Below, piece by piece: positions 17,142 through 25,579 of a DNA stretch of 64,000 nucleotides (position 1 is its first letter; every line of letters begins with the position of its first letter). The notes under the pieces were generated by a model. The model had not been told where the DNA came from, made no database searches, and saw nothing but the letters and a program-made list of their open reading frames with translations. The translations under genes were made by a program, and so were the position numbers. This DNA is from VAZQ01 sp963739385 (lineage in GTDB: Bacteria > Pseudomonadota > Alphaproteobacteria > Rhizobiales > Xanthobacteraceae): contig CAVUAI010000029.1 of assembly GCA_963739385.1 (NCBI GenBank), positions 43,170 through 107,169 on the forward strand, written 5' to 3'.

Positions 17142-18173
17142 ATGACGCCACACCTGCTGCCGACCACGGTCGTGGGCAGCTACCCACAGCCGGACTGGCT
17201 CGTCGACCGTGCCATGCTGCAGACGACGGTGCCGCGCGTGCGCCTGCGGGAGTTGTGGCGCGTTCCCGAGCCCTACCTCGCGCAGGCGCAGGACGACGCG
17301 ACGTTGCTCGCGATCCGCGATATGGAGCGCGCCGGCATCGACATCATCAGCGACGGTGAGATGCGCCGCGAAAGCTACTCCAATCACTTCGCCACCGCCC
17401 TCGACGGCATCGACAACGAGAGGCCCGGCACCATCACCAACCGGTTGGGGCGCACCGTCAAGGTGCCGCGGGTGGTCGGCAAGCTAAAGCGGCGTCATGC
17501 GGTCGAGGTCGCCGACATGGTGTTCTTGCGCCGCAATACCGAGCGCATGACCAAGATCACCTTGCCCGGCCCTTTCACCATGGCGCAGCAGGCGAAGAAC
17601 GAGTTCTATCCTGACGACGACGAAATGGTGATGGATCTCGCCGCCGCGGTGAACGAGGAGGTGCATGACCTGCAGGCCGCCGGCGCGGACGTGATCCAGC
17701 TCGACGAACCGTGGCTGCGCAATGATCCGGACGCCGCGAAGCGGATCGCTGTCAAGGCGATCAACCGCGCGATCACGGGCCTGTCGGTGCCGACGGTCGT
17801 GCACTTGTGCTTCGGCTATGCTGCGGTGGTGCATACGCAGAAGCCGACCGGTTATTCGTTTCTGCCGCAGCTCGCGGACACCACCGCCGCGCAGATTTCG
17901 ATCGAGGCCGCGCAACCGAAGCTCGATCTCGGCATCCTGTCCGACCTTGCCGGCAAGACGATCGTGCTAGGAGTCATCGACCTCGGCGATCAGACCGTGG
18001 AATCACCTGAGCAGGTCGCGCAACGCATCCGTCGCGCCCTTCCACATGTTCCCGCCGAGCGCCTCATTCCGGCGCCGGATTGCGGAATGAAGTATCTCGC
18101 GCGCGAGATCGCATTCGGCAAGCTCGCCGCGCTCAGCGCGGGCGCCGCGATCGTCCGGCGGGAGCTGAACTGA
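17142..18173 (+). CDS. Cobalamin-independent methionine synthase (MetE C-terminal) family protein
   Basis: A 343-aa single-domain barrel related to the catalytic half of MetE. It starts LLPTTVVGSYPQPDWL, and has ISDGEMRRE, DVIQLDEPWL, the His-Cys zinc segment VVHLCFGYA and the final zinc cysteine APDCGMKYL. Stand-alone proteins of this size occur as core-MetE and as uncharacterised methyltransferases, so methyl transfer to a thiol is likely but the donor is unknown. GGAG lies nine bases before the ATG. It diverges from the Bug gene. Confidence 0.82.
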   Translation: MTPHLLPTTVVGSYPQPDWLVDRAMLQTTVPRVRLRELWRVPEPYLAQAQDDATLLAIRDMERAGIDIISDGEMRRESYSNHFATALDGIDNERPGTITNRLGRTVKVPRVVGKLKRRHAVEVADMVFLRRNTERMTKITLPGPFTMAQQAKNEFYPDDDEMVMDLAAAVNEEVHDLQAAGADVIQLDEPWLRNDPDAAKRIAVKAINRAITGLSVPTVVHLCFGYAAVVHTQKPTGYSFLPQLADTTAAQISIEAAQPKLDLGILSDLAGKTIVLGVIDLGDQTVESPEQVAQRIRRALPHVPAERLIPAPDCGMKYLAREIAFGKLAALSAGAAIVRRELN

Positions 18174-18351
18174 AGCGGCATCGTATCAGAGCGGGCGATC
18201 CGGGCCCTGCTCCAGGGCGAATGCCGTTTGCGCGTGCGGCGCATTGCCTCGCCGCCCGAGCCGAAAACGTAGACCTCGCGGGCCAACGCCAGATCCCCCG
18301 ACTTGGCCGGGTTCACGTCCGGGATCCAAACCGGGGTCGAGGATGCCGGCC

Positions 18352-18573
18352 TTATGCTTCGTATTTGAACGAGAGCGACACGCGGGTGCGAAACGCGGAG
18401 ACCTTTCCGTTCTCCACTTTCATGTCCATCTGGGTCACCTCGGCCACGCGCAGGTCGCGCAGCGAGCCGGCCGCCGTTTCCACCGCGGCGCGGCCGGCAT
18501 CCTCCCATGATTTGTCGCTGACGCCGACCACTTCGACGATCTTGTAGACGGTATCGGCTTGCTTGGTCGCCAT
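18352..18573 (-). CDS. Dodecin family flavin-binding protein
   Basis: A 73-aa protein with the dodecin fold signature VYKIVEVVGVSDKSWEDAGRAAVETAA and an end KVSAFRTRVSLSFKYE. Dodecins form dodecameric shells that store or buffer flavins. The length and the whole sequence fit the family. It is a single gene; neighbouring genes on this strand are over 250 bases away. Confidence 0.92.
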   Translation of the reverse strand: MATKQADTVYKIVEVVGVSDKSWEDAGRAAVETAAGSLRDLRVAEVTQMDMKVENGKVSAFRTRVSLSFKYEA

Positions 18574-18835
18574 TGCATCCTCCCGAGACTCGAATTGCGG
18601 CCGCTCTCGACCGGGCGCGATGCGATGTTAACAGTATATCCGGCTCGAACCCACCACGACGGCGGGCGAGGTCCGGAAAGGCCAAGCGGGAGGCCGTGCG
18701 CGGCCAGGGTCAAGCTCGACTGCGCCACGATGTTCCGGCGCACCGCGATGCCGGCCGCGGGTTAGCGCATCGCGGGCAAATGTCCGCGCGACGATCCACT
18801 GTCGCGGCAGAGAAACGCCATCAACCCGGCGCCGG

Positions 18836-19114
18836 TCACGAGCCGGCGCGCTTCTTCTTGGCTCCGCCCTGGTACATGGCGCGGCAGGCGGGGCTCAGAT
18901 AGCGGCGGTTCAACGACATGCAGGCCGAGACGCGCTGAACGTCGGGGACGTACTGTTGGCAGAGCCGCATGGCGTCCGGTTCGCAGGCCGCGCGTTGCTC
19001 CGGAGTCCATTGCTGCGCAGCAGCAGGCGAAGGCGCGAACGTCAGCGCGCAGGCCATGAGCGCGGCAGAAGCGATGATCGGCCGAAGCGTGGATTGTGCG
19101 GTGCGAATTCTCAT
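18836..19114 (-). CDS. Small secreted cysteine-containing protein
   Basis: A 92-aa protein with an N-terminal signal peptide (residues 1-34, cleavage after PAAAQ) and a mature part with three cysteines in CEPDAMRLCQQY and SACMSLNRRYLSPACR, then a basic tail KKKRAGS. The spaced cysteine pattern suggests a disulfide-bonded helical hairpin in the periplasm. Similar proteins are common in Bradyrhizobium relatives, with no known role. It is 36 bases downstream of lrgB on the same strand but is probably expressed from its own ribosome site GGAGGGAC. Confidence 0.7.
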   Translation of the reverse strand: MRIRTAQSTLRPIIASAALMACALTFAPSPAAAQQWTPEQRAACEPDAMRLCQQYVPDVQRVSACMSLNRRYLSPACRAMYQGGAKKKRAGS

Positions 19115-19150
19115 TCTTGTCCCTCCAGCTTGTGAGTGCGTCTCGGTACT

Positions 19151-19870
19151 TCAATTCAACAACCATGGCAACAGCAGCGGCACCAACAGCGCAGTCAGCA
19201 AGCCGTTGAGCCCCAGTGCAATACCGGCGAAAGTTCCGGCGAGGGGATCGACCTGGAACGCGCGCGCGGTACCGATCCCGTGCGACGTGAGGCCGGCCGC
19301 GAAGCCGCGCGCCGCATAGTTCCGCAGCCGCAGCGCGTTCATCAGCGGGGTCACGATGATGGCGCCGGTGATGCCGGTGAGAATGGTGAGGACGGCGGTG
19401 AGGGCGGGATCGCCGCCGATCTTTTCCGCGATCCCCATGGCTATGGCCGCCGTCGCCGATTTCGGCGCGAGCGCGAGGATGGTGGCCCGATCGAGCCCGA
19501 ACGCCGCGGCGAGCCACACGGCGGAGGTGATCGCCGTCACCGATCCGACGATGAGCGCGACCAGCATGGGCACGAGCGCGCGGCGCACCTGCGGGAGATG
19601 ACGCACCAGTGGGACGGCAAGCGCGACGGTCGCTGGGCCGAGAAGGAAATGCACGAACTGCGCGCCGGCGAAATAGGCCGGAAAGGTGGTCCCGGTTGCG
19701 ACCAGGATCACCGAGACGAACACGACGGCGATGAGAACCGGATTGGCAAGCGGGTGGCGTTTACAGGCGGCAGAAATGGCATCGGCGGCGAGATAGGCAA
19801 TCAGCGTGGCGGTCAGCCACAGCAGCGGCGACCCGGACAGATAGACCCAGAGATCGACGAAATTGATCAT
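19151..19870 (-). CDS. lrgB: LrgB family membrane protein
   Basis: A 239-aa inner-membrane protein with about seven hydrophobic helices. The family core LAPKSATAAIAMGIAEKIGG and the end TSHGIGTARAFQVDP are unmistakable. LrgB works with LrgA in a holin-like or metabolite (glycolate/pyruvate) export system; the plant homologue PLGG1 exports glycolate. Its start overlaps the stop of lrgA by four bases (ATGA), so the two are translated together. Confidence 0.92.
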   Translation of the reverse strand: MINFVDLWVYLSGSPLLWLTATLIAYLAADAISAACKRHPLANPVLIAVVFVSVILVATGTTFPAYFAGAQFVHFLLGPATVALAVPLVRHLPQVRRALVPMLVALIVGSVTAITSAVWLAAAFGLDRATILALAPKSATAAIAMGIAEKIGGDPALTAVLTILTGITGAIIVTPLMNALRLRNYAARGFAAGLTSHGIGTARAFQVDPLAGTFAGIALGLNGLLTALLVPLLLPWLLN

Positions 19871-20244
19871 GAGCGGTCGTACTTTCCGGGCGCGAGGTCG
19901 TCCGCGCGCAGCAACCGCGCCAGCCCAGCGAAGGCAAGCGCAGTGACCGCCAGCGTGATCAAGGTCGCCAGCACCACGACGGCGAGGAGTCGCAGACCCG
20001 CGCCGCTGAGCAGATCAAGATGCTGCACGACGCCGACGCCGGCGGGTACGAACAACAGGGACAGATGCTGAAGGAGACCATCCGCCGTGGGACTGAGCGC
20101 GGCCGGCAGCGGCGCCCGCGCCAGCATCAGCGCGAACAGGAGAATCATGCCCACCACCGGTCCGGGAATTGGCAGCGCGGCGACGCGCACGGCAGCCTCG
20201 CCAGCGAGCTGACAGGCGAGCAGTGTGGTGATTGCGGCCAGCAT
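19867..20244 (-). CDS. lrgA: CidA/LrgA family membrane protein
   Basis: A 125-aa four-helix membrane protein, the partner of LrgB. The diagnostic segment PIPGPVVGMILLF and the later LLFVPAGVGVVQH are both present. In other bacteria LrgAB/CidAB pairs are holin-like regulators of murein hydrolase activity or transport pyruvate or glycolate. It is the first gene of the two-gene operon and diverges from the SDR gene at 20354. Confidence 0.9.
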   Translation of the reverse strand: MLAAITTLLACQLAGEAAVRVAALPIPGPVVGMILLFALMLARAPLPAALSPTADGLLQHLSLLFVPAGVGVVQHLDLLSGAGLRLLAVVVLATLITLAVTALAFAGLARLLRADDLAPGKYDRS

Positions 20245-20353
20245 GCAGGCCTCTCAGGTGCCGGGAATTTGCATGCAACGTGCAGCGGCCCTTGCTTTTC
20301 CGCAAGCTCGAACCCAGTTGCTGCGAGCGGGCCCTTTCCATCCCGAGGTCGGC

Positions 20354-21148
20354 ATGATCATCGATCTGAGCAACAAGCGGGCGATCGTCACCGGCTCGAC
20401 TTCGGGGATCGGTTTCGCGATCGCAAAGGGGCTCGCGGAATTGGGGGCGGCGGTGGTCGTCAACGGCCGGGGTCCGGGCAGCACCGCGGCCGCGCAAAAG
20501 CGGCTCGCGGAACTCGTTCCCGGCTCCAGAGTGGATGCGGCCGCGGCCGACCTCTCCGGCGCGGAGGGCGTGGCGGATTTCGTGCGCCAGGCCGAGGACG
20601 CCGACATCCTGGTGAACAATCTCGGGATTTTCGAGCCGAAGCCGTTCGAGGCCATCACCGACGCGGACTGGTATCGGTTTTTCGATACCAATGTCATGAG
20701 CGGGATCCGCCTGTCACGCCACTACCTCCCGCTGATGGTGAAGCGCCGATGGGGCCGCATCGTTTTTATTTCCAGCGAGTCGGCCCTGAACATTCCGGCC
20801 GAGATGATTCACTACGGGATGACCAAGACGGCGCAGCTTGCAATCGCGCGCGGGCTGGCGGAATCGGTCGCCGGTACCGGCGTCACCGTGAACTCGGTCC
20901 TGCCGGGTCCGACTCGAACGGAGGGCGTCGTCGAGTTCATGGCGGCGCTGGCAAAGGATAAGCACATCCCCCAGGACCAGATCGAACAGCGATTCCTGGC
21001 GGAGGGACGGCCGACCTCGCTGCTCAAACGTCTGGCGAGCCCGGAGGAAGTGGCCAATATGGTAGTCTATGTCTGCTCGCCGGAGGCCTCGGCCACCACC
21101 GGCGCGGCGCTCCGTGTCGATGGCGGTGTGGTACGCTCGATCTCGTGA
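20354..21148 (+). CDS. SDR family oxidoreductase
   Basis: A 264-aa classical short-chain dehydrogenase. The Rossmann motif TGSTSGIG is near residue 14, NNLG at about 90, the catalytic Ser in FISSES and the YxxxK motif in HYGMTK. The loop VLPGPTRTEGV follows as expected. The substrate (alcohol/ketone) cannot be told. The ATG at 20354 was chosen where the MIIDLSNKRAIVTG homology starts; the in-frame codon at 20225 overlaps lrgA. Confidence 0.88.
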   Translation: MIIDLSNKRAIVTGSTSGIGFAIAKGLAELGAAVVVNGRGPGSTAAAQKRLAELVPGSRVDAAAADLSGAEGVADFVRQAEDADILVNNLGIFEPKPFEAITDADWYRFFDTNVMSGIRLSRHYLPLMVKRRWGRIVFISSESALNIPAEMIHYGMTKTAQLAIARGLAESVAGTGVTVNSVLPGPTRTEGVVEFMAALAKDKHIPQDQIEQRFLAEGRPTSLLKRLASPEEVANMVVYVCSPEASATTGAALRVDGGVVRSIS

Positions 21149-21239
21149 GCTGCATGCGCGCGCCCGTCGCTTTTGCAGCGCGCCGGGATCCGGCATAAAC
21201 GACGGCCCGGCTCAAACCCCAATCACCGGATACGACACT

Positions 21240-21698
21240 ATGCGATTGCCACTGACCGGCGGATGCCAGTGCGGCGCCGTGCGCTACGAGATCAAGGCCG
21301 AGCCGCTCACGCTCTACGCCTGCCATTGCACGGAATGCCAGCGTCAGTCGGGGAGCGCCTTTGCGCTCTCGCTCGCGGTTTCGCGCGACGCCGTCGTCGT
21401 CCGCGGCACGCCGGCGACCTGGCGCCGCGAGCTCGAGAGCGGCCGCGTCATCTGGTGCCTGTTCTGCGGAGGGTGCGGAACGCGGCTCCTGCACAACCCG
21501 GAACGCAACCCGCGGGCCTCGATCGTCAAGCCGGGGACGCTCGACGACACTAAATGGCTCAAGCCGGTCGGGCATATCTGGACCCGCAGCGCTCAGTCCT
21601 GGGTCGACATCCCGCGGGACACCGTGAATTACGAGGGGCAGCCGCCCGACCTTTCCCGTCTGATCGAGGCCTGGCAGGCACAGGAACCGAAGGCTTAG
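21240..21698 (+). CDS. GFA / CENP-V family zinc protein
   Basis: A 152-aa protein of the glutathione-dependent formaldehyde-activating enzyme family. Zinc-binding cysteines are arranged as GGCQCGAVRY, ACHCTECQR and FCGGCGTRL, matching the two-zinc fold. Although named for S-hydroxymethyl-glutathione formation, most members have no proven activity. It follows the SDR gene by 91 bases on the same strand. Confidence 0.88.
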   Translation: MRLPLTGGCQCGAVRYEIKAEPLTLYACHCTECQRQSGSAFALSLAVSRDAVVVRGTPATWRRELESGRVIWCLFCGGCGTRLLHNPERNPRASIVKPGTLDDTKWLKPVGHIWTRSAQSWVDIPRDTVNYEGQPPDLSRLIEAWQAQEPKA

Positions 21699-21789
21699 GT
21701 CGCACGCACCTGCCGGCTTGTCCGTACGCCATGCACCACGCACGCTGTCGCTCCCGCTCGGGAGCCAGGCGGCGCGGCGTGATGTCAGC

Positions 21790-23082
21790 TCAATACCGGT
21801 GGCTGATCGGCAGTTCCTCGGCCGGAAACAGCGTGATAACCCGGCAGCCCTTGTCGGTGACCACCACCTCCTCCTCGATACGGGCAGCGGAATAGCCGTC
21901 GGTCGCGGGGCAATAGGTCTCGAGCGCGAACACCATTCCTTCCTTGATTTCGGTCGGGTGGTCGAGAGACACCACGCGTGAAATGATCGGCCGTTCGTGC
22001 AGTGCGAGGCCGAGTCCATGGCCGAACTGCAGACCGAAAGCCGACATCTCGTCGGGGAAGCCGAACTCCTCTGCTTTCGGCCAGACCTGACAGATCTCGT
22101 CGGTGCTCACGCCCGGCTTGATCAGCGCAATGGCGTTGTCGAGCCACTCGCGCGCCTTCTTGTAGGCGTCGTGCTGCACCGGCGTGGCGCGTCCGACGTT
22201 GAACGTGCGGTAATAGCAGGTGCGGTACCCCATGAACGACTGCAGGATGTCGAAGAACGCCTGGTCGCCCGGACGCAGCATGCGATCGGTGAAATTGTGC
22301 GGGTGGGGATTGCAGCGCTCGCCCGAGATCGCGTTGATCGCCTCCACGTCATCGGACCCGTTGCGGTAGAGAAACTCGTTGACCTTTGCGACGATGTCGT
22401 TCTCGCGCACGCCCGGCTTGAGCTCCTCGTTGATGAGGTGATAGGCGCCGTCCACCATGGCGGCGGAGCGGTTGAGCAGCGCGATCTCGTCAATGTTCTT
22501 GAGCTCGCGCGCCTCCAGCATCACCTGCTGGCCGTCCTTGACCTTGAGGCCGGCCTTTTCCAGCTCGAACATCATCGGCGGCTCGATGATGTCGACGCCG
22601 ACCGGCATCTTGTGCACGCCGGCTTCCTTGAGCAGCGAGGCGATTTCCTTGGCGTGACGCTCCATCAGGCCGAAGGCCGGGTTGACGGTGCCGCGCAGTC
22701 CGATCAGGCCGGCCTTGCAGTTTTCGGGCTTCAGCCACGGCGTGTAGAGCTTGTGATGCACCGCGGCCGAGCCGAAGTCCCACAAGATGGGATCGCCGTC
22801 GCGGGTGAGCAGAGCCCAACGGCAGAGCTTGTCGCGCTCCCACTCGCCGATTTTGGTCGAGGTGACATAGCGGATGTTGTTGACGTCGAAGACCAGCAAC
22901 GCGCCCAGCTCGGATTGCTCGAGCGCCTGTTTGACGCGGCTCAACCGGTAGCGATGAAGCCGGCGATAATCGACCCGTTCCTCGAAGTCGACGCCCATGA
23001 TGCCGAGCGCTGGCAGGGCACGCCCCCAGTTATAGCGGGGATTGATGTCGTCGGCGCTGATCTTGCGGACCGTGTCGTCCAT
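21790..23082 (-). CDS. M24 family (Xaa-Pro peptidase / DddP-like) protein with an altered metal site
   Basis: A 430-aa pita-bread-fold protein. The N-terminal creatinase-like domain (1-200) precedes the M24 catalytic domain. Metal ligands His355 (FGHGLGLALHE), Glu388 (FALETYCP) and a Glu of RIEEEV (near 403) are in place, as is Asp278 in FFDILQ. The second bridging Asp, expected in the GYxxDxxRTF context, is Cys289 (GYRTCYYRTF). The clade resembles proteins annotated as Xaa-Pro dipeptidase and the DMSP lyase DddP. With this ligand change, activity as an ordinary dinuclear peptidase is doubtful. No linked gene suggests a substrate. Confidence 0.8.
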   Translation of the reverse strand: MDDTVRKISADDINPRYNWGRALPALGIMGVDFEERVDYRRLHRYRLSRVKQALEQSELGALLVFDVNNIRYVTSTKIGEWERDKLCRWALLTRDGDPILWDFGSAAVHHKLYTPWLKPENCKAGLIGLRGTVNPAFGLMERHAKEIASLLKEAGVHKMPVGVDIIEPPMMFELEKAGLKVKDGQQVMLEARELKNIDEIALLNRSAAMVDGAYHLINEELKPGVRENDIVAKVNEFLYRNGSDDVEAINAISGERCNPHPHNFTDRMLRPGDQAFFDILQSFMGYRTCYYRTFNVGRATPVQHDAYKKAREWLDNAIALIKPGVSTDEICQVWPKAEEFGFPDEMSAFGLQFGHGLGLALHERPIISRVVSLDHPTEIKEGMVFALETYCPATDGYSAARIEEEVVVTDKGCRVITLFPAEELPISHRY

Positions 23083-23220
23083 GGAGGCCTCCTGCGGATG
23101 TCTGGGTGGCCGGGCGGCCCCGGCTTGGGCGTGGCGGGATTATAGACTCAAGGGGCGGGAGCGCGGTGCAATATTGTAACGGCGCCCGCGCGTCGACGGC
23201 CGGCTGCGGGGAAGCCGCGG

Positions 23221-25419
23221 CTATTGCGCCATGCCGTCGCTGCGGCGCGTTGCGGGATCCATACCAGCGTCATCGTCCGGATGCGGGACGAGCGAGCGCA
23301 CCAACAGCTCGAGGTCCAGGCGGGTGAACGGCTTGGGAAGCACCGAGAAGTCGCCGCGCAAAAGGTCTGCGTGGCCGGGATAGCCGGTGGTGACCAGGAC
23401 CTTGAGGGCAGGGGAGATCGCGACCGCCTGATTGGCCAGTTCGATCCCGTTCATGCCACCCGGCATCACGACGTCGGTGAACAGAATGTCGATGGGATTG
23501 CCCGCCTTCACCAGGGCCAGGGCCTCGGCGCCGTTCCTGGCGGTCAGGATTTGATGGCCCAGGTCCTGCAGCATCGCGATCGACGTCTTGCGTACTTCCG
23601 GATCGTCTTCGACCACCAGAATGGTGGCGGGCCGCGTGCGTTTGGGTAGCGTCGACAGCGAGTTCGGGTCTTCGGTAATGATTTCCGCCGATCGCGGCAG
23701 CAAGATCGACACCTGCGTCCCGCGGCCGAGCTCGCTCTCAATGGACACCAATCCGCCCGACTGCTTCGCGAAGCCGTAGACTTGGCTCAGGCCGAGTCCG
23801 GTTCCCTTGCCGACCTCCTTGGTGGTGAAGAACGGTTCGTAGACCCGGGCAAGCGTTTCCGCCGGCATGCCGTAACCGCTGTCCTCGAGCCTCAGCTCGA
23901 TGTAGCGACCCGCGTTGCCCTGCGGCGCACGTTCGTCGCCGTCGGAAAAATCGATCTCCCGGGTGGAGAATTTCAGTATGCCGCCGTTCGGCATCGCATC
24001 GCGGGCGTTGACCACCAGGTTGAGCACTGCCGCTTCGAACTCGATCACATCGATGCGAACCGGATACAGGTCCGCGTTCAAGTTGAACTCCAGTTGAATA
24101 TTTTCGGGCACGCAGTGCTCGATCAGGACGCGCGTGCGCTCCAGCACGCCATTGAGGTCGACCGTCGTGGGCTTCAACATGTGCCGGCGCGAGAACGCCA
24201 GCAGCTGGCGGGTCAGGTTGGCTGCGCGGTCCGAGGCGTAGCGGACCGACTTGAGGAGCCGCCTGATGGAACTGAGGTCGCTGCGGCGCTCCGCGAGGTC
24301 GAGATTGCCTGCGATCACGGTGAGAAGGTTGTTGAAATCATGGGCGATGCCGCCGGTAAGCTGGCCGACCGCCTCGAGCCGCTGCGCCTGCATCAGCGAC
24401 GCTTCCGCGCGCTCGCGCATCTCGATTTCCTGCTCGAGCTTGCGTGTGGTTTGCGTGAGGCTCTGCAGCGCGAGCGCCTCCTGCTTCGCGCGCTTGAGTG
24501 CGAACCAGGCGGTGATAAAGAGACATAACCCGACCGCGAACGCGAGCGCTGCTGCCTGGGAGATCGTGGAGAGCCACGCCGCGGTGATGGTGCCCTGGGC
24601 GATGCCATAGACCGCGTATACGGGAAAGCCGCGCACTTTCACGTAGCCGTACAGCCGGTCCTGGCCGTTGAACGGTGAGCGCGCGAAGAACGTGCCGCGA
24701 TCCGCGGCGAGAAGGTGCTGCAGGAACGGGTTATCCTGAGCGATCCTGCTGCTGCCTGCGGCCAGCGAGGGATAGCGTACCAGAATGTGTCCGTCGCCCT
24801 TGACCAGCGCGATGGCGAAATGGTCCTCCGGCATGCCGACCGAGCGATAATAATTCTCGAAATACTGCACGAAGGCGGAAACGCCGATGACCCCGTCGAA
24901 GCGGCCGTCCTGCGTACTCCTTCGAATGCTGAAATTGAAAATCTGGTCGTTGCTGATCTTGCCCGTATAGGCCTGACCGACATAGAGCCCCTGGTCGGCA
25001 CGCCTTTGCTCATAGTAGTAGTCGCGATCGGAGAAATCGTAGAGCGGGGACTGATAGACGCGGGTGGTGAAGGGTCCGAAACCGTCGCGGTCGACCACGA
25101 AGATCGAGGCGACCTGCTCGCTCGATTGCTCCAGCGCGCGCATCTCGTCCCACAGCGGCCGCGAATTGACGAGGCTGTCGCGATCCACGCCACGCAGCCG
25201 CTGGTCGGCCGTCTTCAGCACCAGGTTGATGGTTTCGAACACCTTGAGCGTATGCTCTTGCACCACGGCCGCGAGCCGGTGGGCACGCTCTTGCGCGCCT
25301 TGCACGGTTTGGCCGTAACTGTGCCAGGCGAACAAGGCGAATGCGCCTGCCGGTGCCACGATCGATGCCACCAGCATCGCGCGGATCAGCTTCAGCAGCA
25401 GCGGCTGGGAGCCGGCCAT
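23221..25419 (-). CDS. Hybrid sensor histidine kinase with dCache domain and receiver
   Basis: A 732-aa membrane kinase. Order of parts: a membrane helix near 10-35, a periplasmic dCache-type sensor (about 40-290, with FVVDRDGFGPF and ISNDQIFNFSIRR), a second helix near 290-312, a short coiled coil, HisKA with GGIAHDFNNLL (the phosphorylated His), an ATPase domain with NLVVNARDAM, EDSGYGMP and GKGTGLGLSQV, and a C-terminal receiver with LFTDVVMPGG. The phosphate probably passes from the kinase to its own receiver. No response regulator lies next to it, so the output is unknown. The start ATG at 25419 has GAGG five bases upstream. Confidence 0.92.
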   Translation of the reverse strand: MAGSQPLLLKLIRAMLVASIVAPAGAFALFAWHSYGQTVQGAQERAHRLAAVVQEHTLKVFETINLVLKTADQRLRGVDRDSLVNSRPLWDEMRALEQSSEQVASIFVVDRDGFGPFTTRVYQSPLYDFSDRDYYYEQRRADQGLYVGQAYTGKISNDQIFNFSIRRSTQDGRFDGVIGVSAFVQYFENYYRSVGMPEDHFAIALVKGDGHILVRYPSLAAGSSRIAQDNPFLQHLLAADRGTFFARSPFNGQDRLYGYVKVRGFPVYAVYGIAQGTITAAWLSTISQAAALAFAVGLCLFITAWFALKRAKQEALALQSLTQTTRKLEQEIEMRERAEASLMQAQRLEAVGQLTGGIAHDFNNLLTVIAGNLDLAERRSDLSSIRRLLKSVRYASDRAANLTRQLLAFSRRHMLKPTTVDLNGVLERTRVLIEHCVPENIQLEFNLNADLYPVRIDVIEFEAAVLNLVVNARDAMPNGGILKFSTREIDFSDGDERAPQGNAGRYIELRLEDSGYGMPAETLARVYEPFFTTKEVGKGTGLGLSQVYGFAKQSGGLVSIESELGRGTQVSILLPRSAEIITEDPNSLSTLPKRTRPATILVVEDDPEVRKTSIAMLQDLGHQILTARNGAEALALVKAGNPIDILFTDVVMPGGMNGIELANQAVAISPALKVLVTTGYPGHADLLRGDFSVLPKPFTRLDLELLVRSLVPHPDDDAGMDPATRRSDGMAQ

Positions 25420-25579
25420 CAATACCTCGGTGAGATCAATAAACCTGAGCTAATGTGGCCGGCCTGTGGCGTTACTTGCCGAGGGCGCCGCAGGGGCTTT
25501 AGCGTGTTGTTGCAGCACGCGTCGAGCCCCGGCATAATCCATTCAATATCATGTGATCGCCGGGAGGCGCCGCGATATC

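Noticed and set aside
18174..18351. Possible coding remnant (- strand VNPAKSGDLALAREVYVFG)
   Set aside because: Reads sensibly for about 20 codons but no start, no family recognised, and both edges lie in intergenic sequence.
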